NCBI GenBank assembly: GCA_947487745.1
Contig: CANKXQ010000113.1
Span: forward strand, 1-5,250
Direction: 5' to 3'
DNA: 5,250 nt
Source: Spartobacteria bacterium
Lineage (GTDB): Bacteria > Verrucomicrobiota > Verrucomicrobiia > Chthoniobacterales > Terrimicrobiaceae
Part shown: positions 5,204 through 5,250 of the stretch, one piece after another
How positions within the stretch are numbered: position 1 is the stretch's first letter
Layout: the number at the start of each line of letters is the position of its first letter
The notes under the pieces: generated by a model
The model's input: the letters and a program-made list of their open reading frames with translations, nothing else
The model's database searches: none
What the model was told of the DNA's origin: nothing
Position numbers and translations under genes: made by a program

Positions 5204-5250
5204 CATAAATAAAGGCTCTGCAGGGAATCAAGGCAAAGTCCTCCAAATTG

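Noticed and set aside
5170..5250. Possible integration site (attachment sequence) at the tRNA 3' end
   Set aside because: No second copy of the tRNA 3' end, no integrase gene and no composition shift are visible within the 80 bases available.

Overview
The window carries five protein genes and one tRNA gene, laid out as two divergent transcription units followed by a tRNA. GC content is moderate to high by eye. Several features point to a Gram-negative environmental bacterium, most plausibly of the Verrucomicrobiota/PVC group: a FecR-domain exported protein with no recognisable sigma or TonB partner, a secreted PhoD-like phosphatase, a stand-alone (not CD-fused) NuoC, and starts that mostly lack a Shine-Dalgarno sequence. 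This placement is inference from protein character and gene style, not a proven assignment.

Left part, minus strand: a PhoD-family alkaline phosphatase/phosphodiesterase (start 1845, stop 865) is followed after about 63 bases by a FecR-domain exported protein (start 801 or 816) that runs off the left edge of the window. The FecR frame is open across positions 1-801. It has no stop inside the window and would be missed by any method that requires closed ORFs. The gap between the two genes holds two small hairpins.

Middle and right part, plus strand: nuoB (1949-2473), nuoC (2470-3078), an RNase D-type exonuclease gene rnd (3075-4145) and nadC (4173-5024) form a tight unit. nuoB and nuoC overlap by ATGA, nuoC and rnd overlap by TTGA with a TTG start, and nadC follows rnd after 27 bases. 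The 103-base divergent gap between phoD and nuoB contains nested inverted repeats. nuoA is absent upstream and nuoD is absent downstream, so this is a detached piece of a complex I gene set joined to RNA processing and NAD biosynthesis genes.

Right end: after nadC comes a well-formed promoter for a tRNA gene (TTGCCA, 17-base spacing, GATTAT). A directly repeated A/T-rich 12-mer lies just upstream, and its first copy overlaps the nadC stop codon. The gene is tRNA-Glu(UUC) with an encoded CCA, followed by two overlapping, mutually exclusive hairpins. Bases 5204-5250 hold nothing I can recognise.

The window is mainly conserved housekeeping content. I found no CRISPR array, mobile element, toxin-antitoxin pair or defence system. 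The observations most worth checking are the split nuo arrangement, the tRNA control region and the overlapping hairpins after the tRNA.
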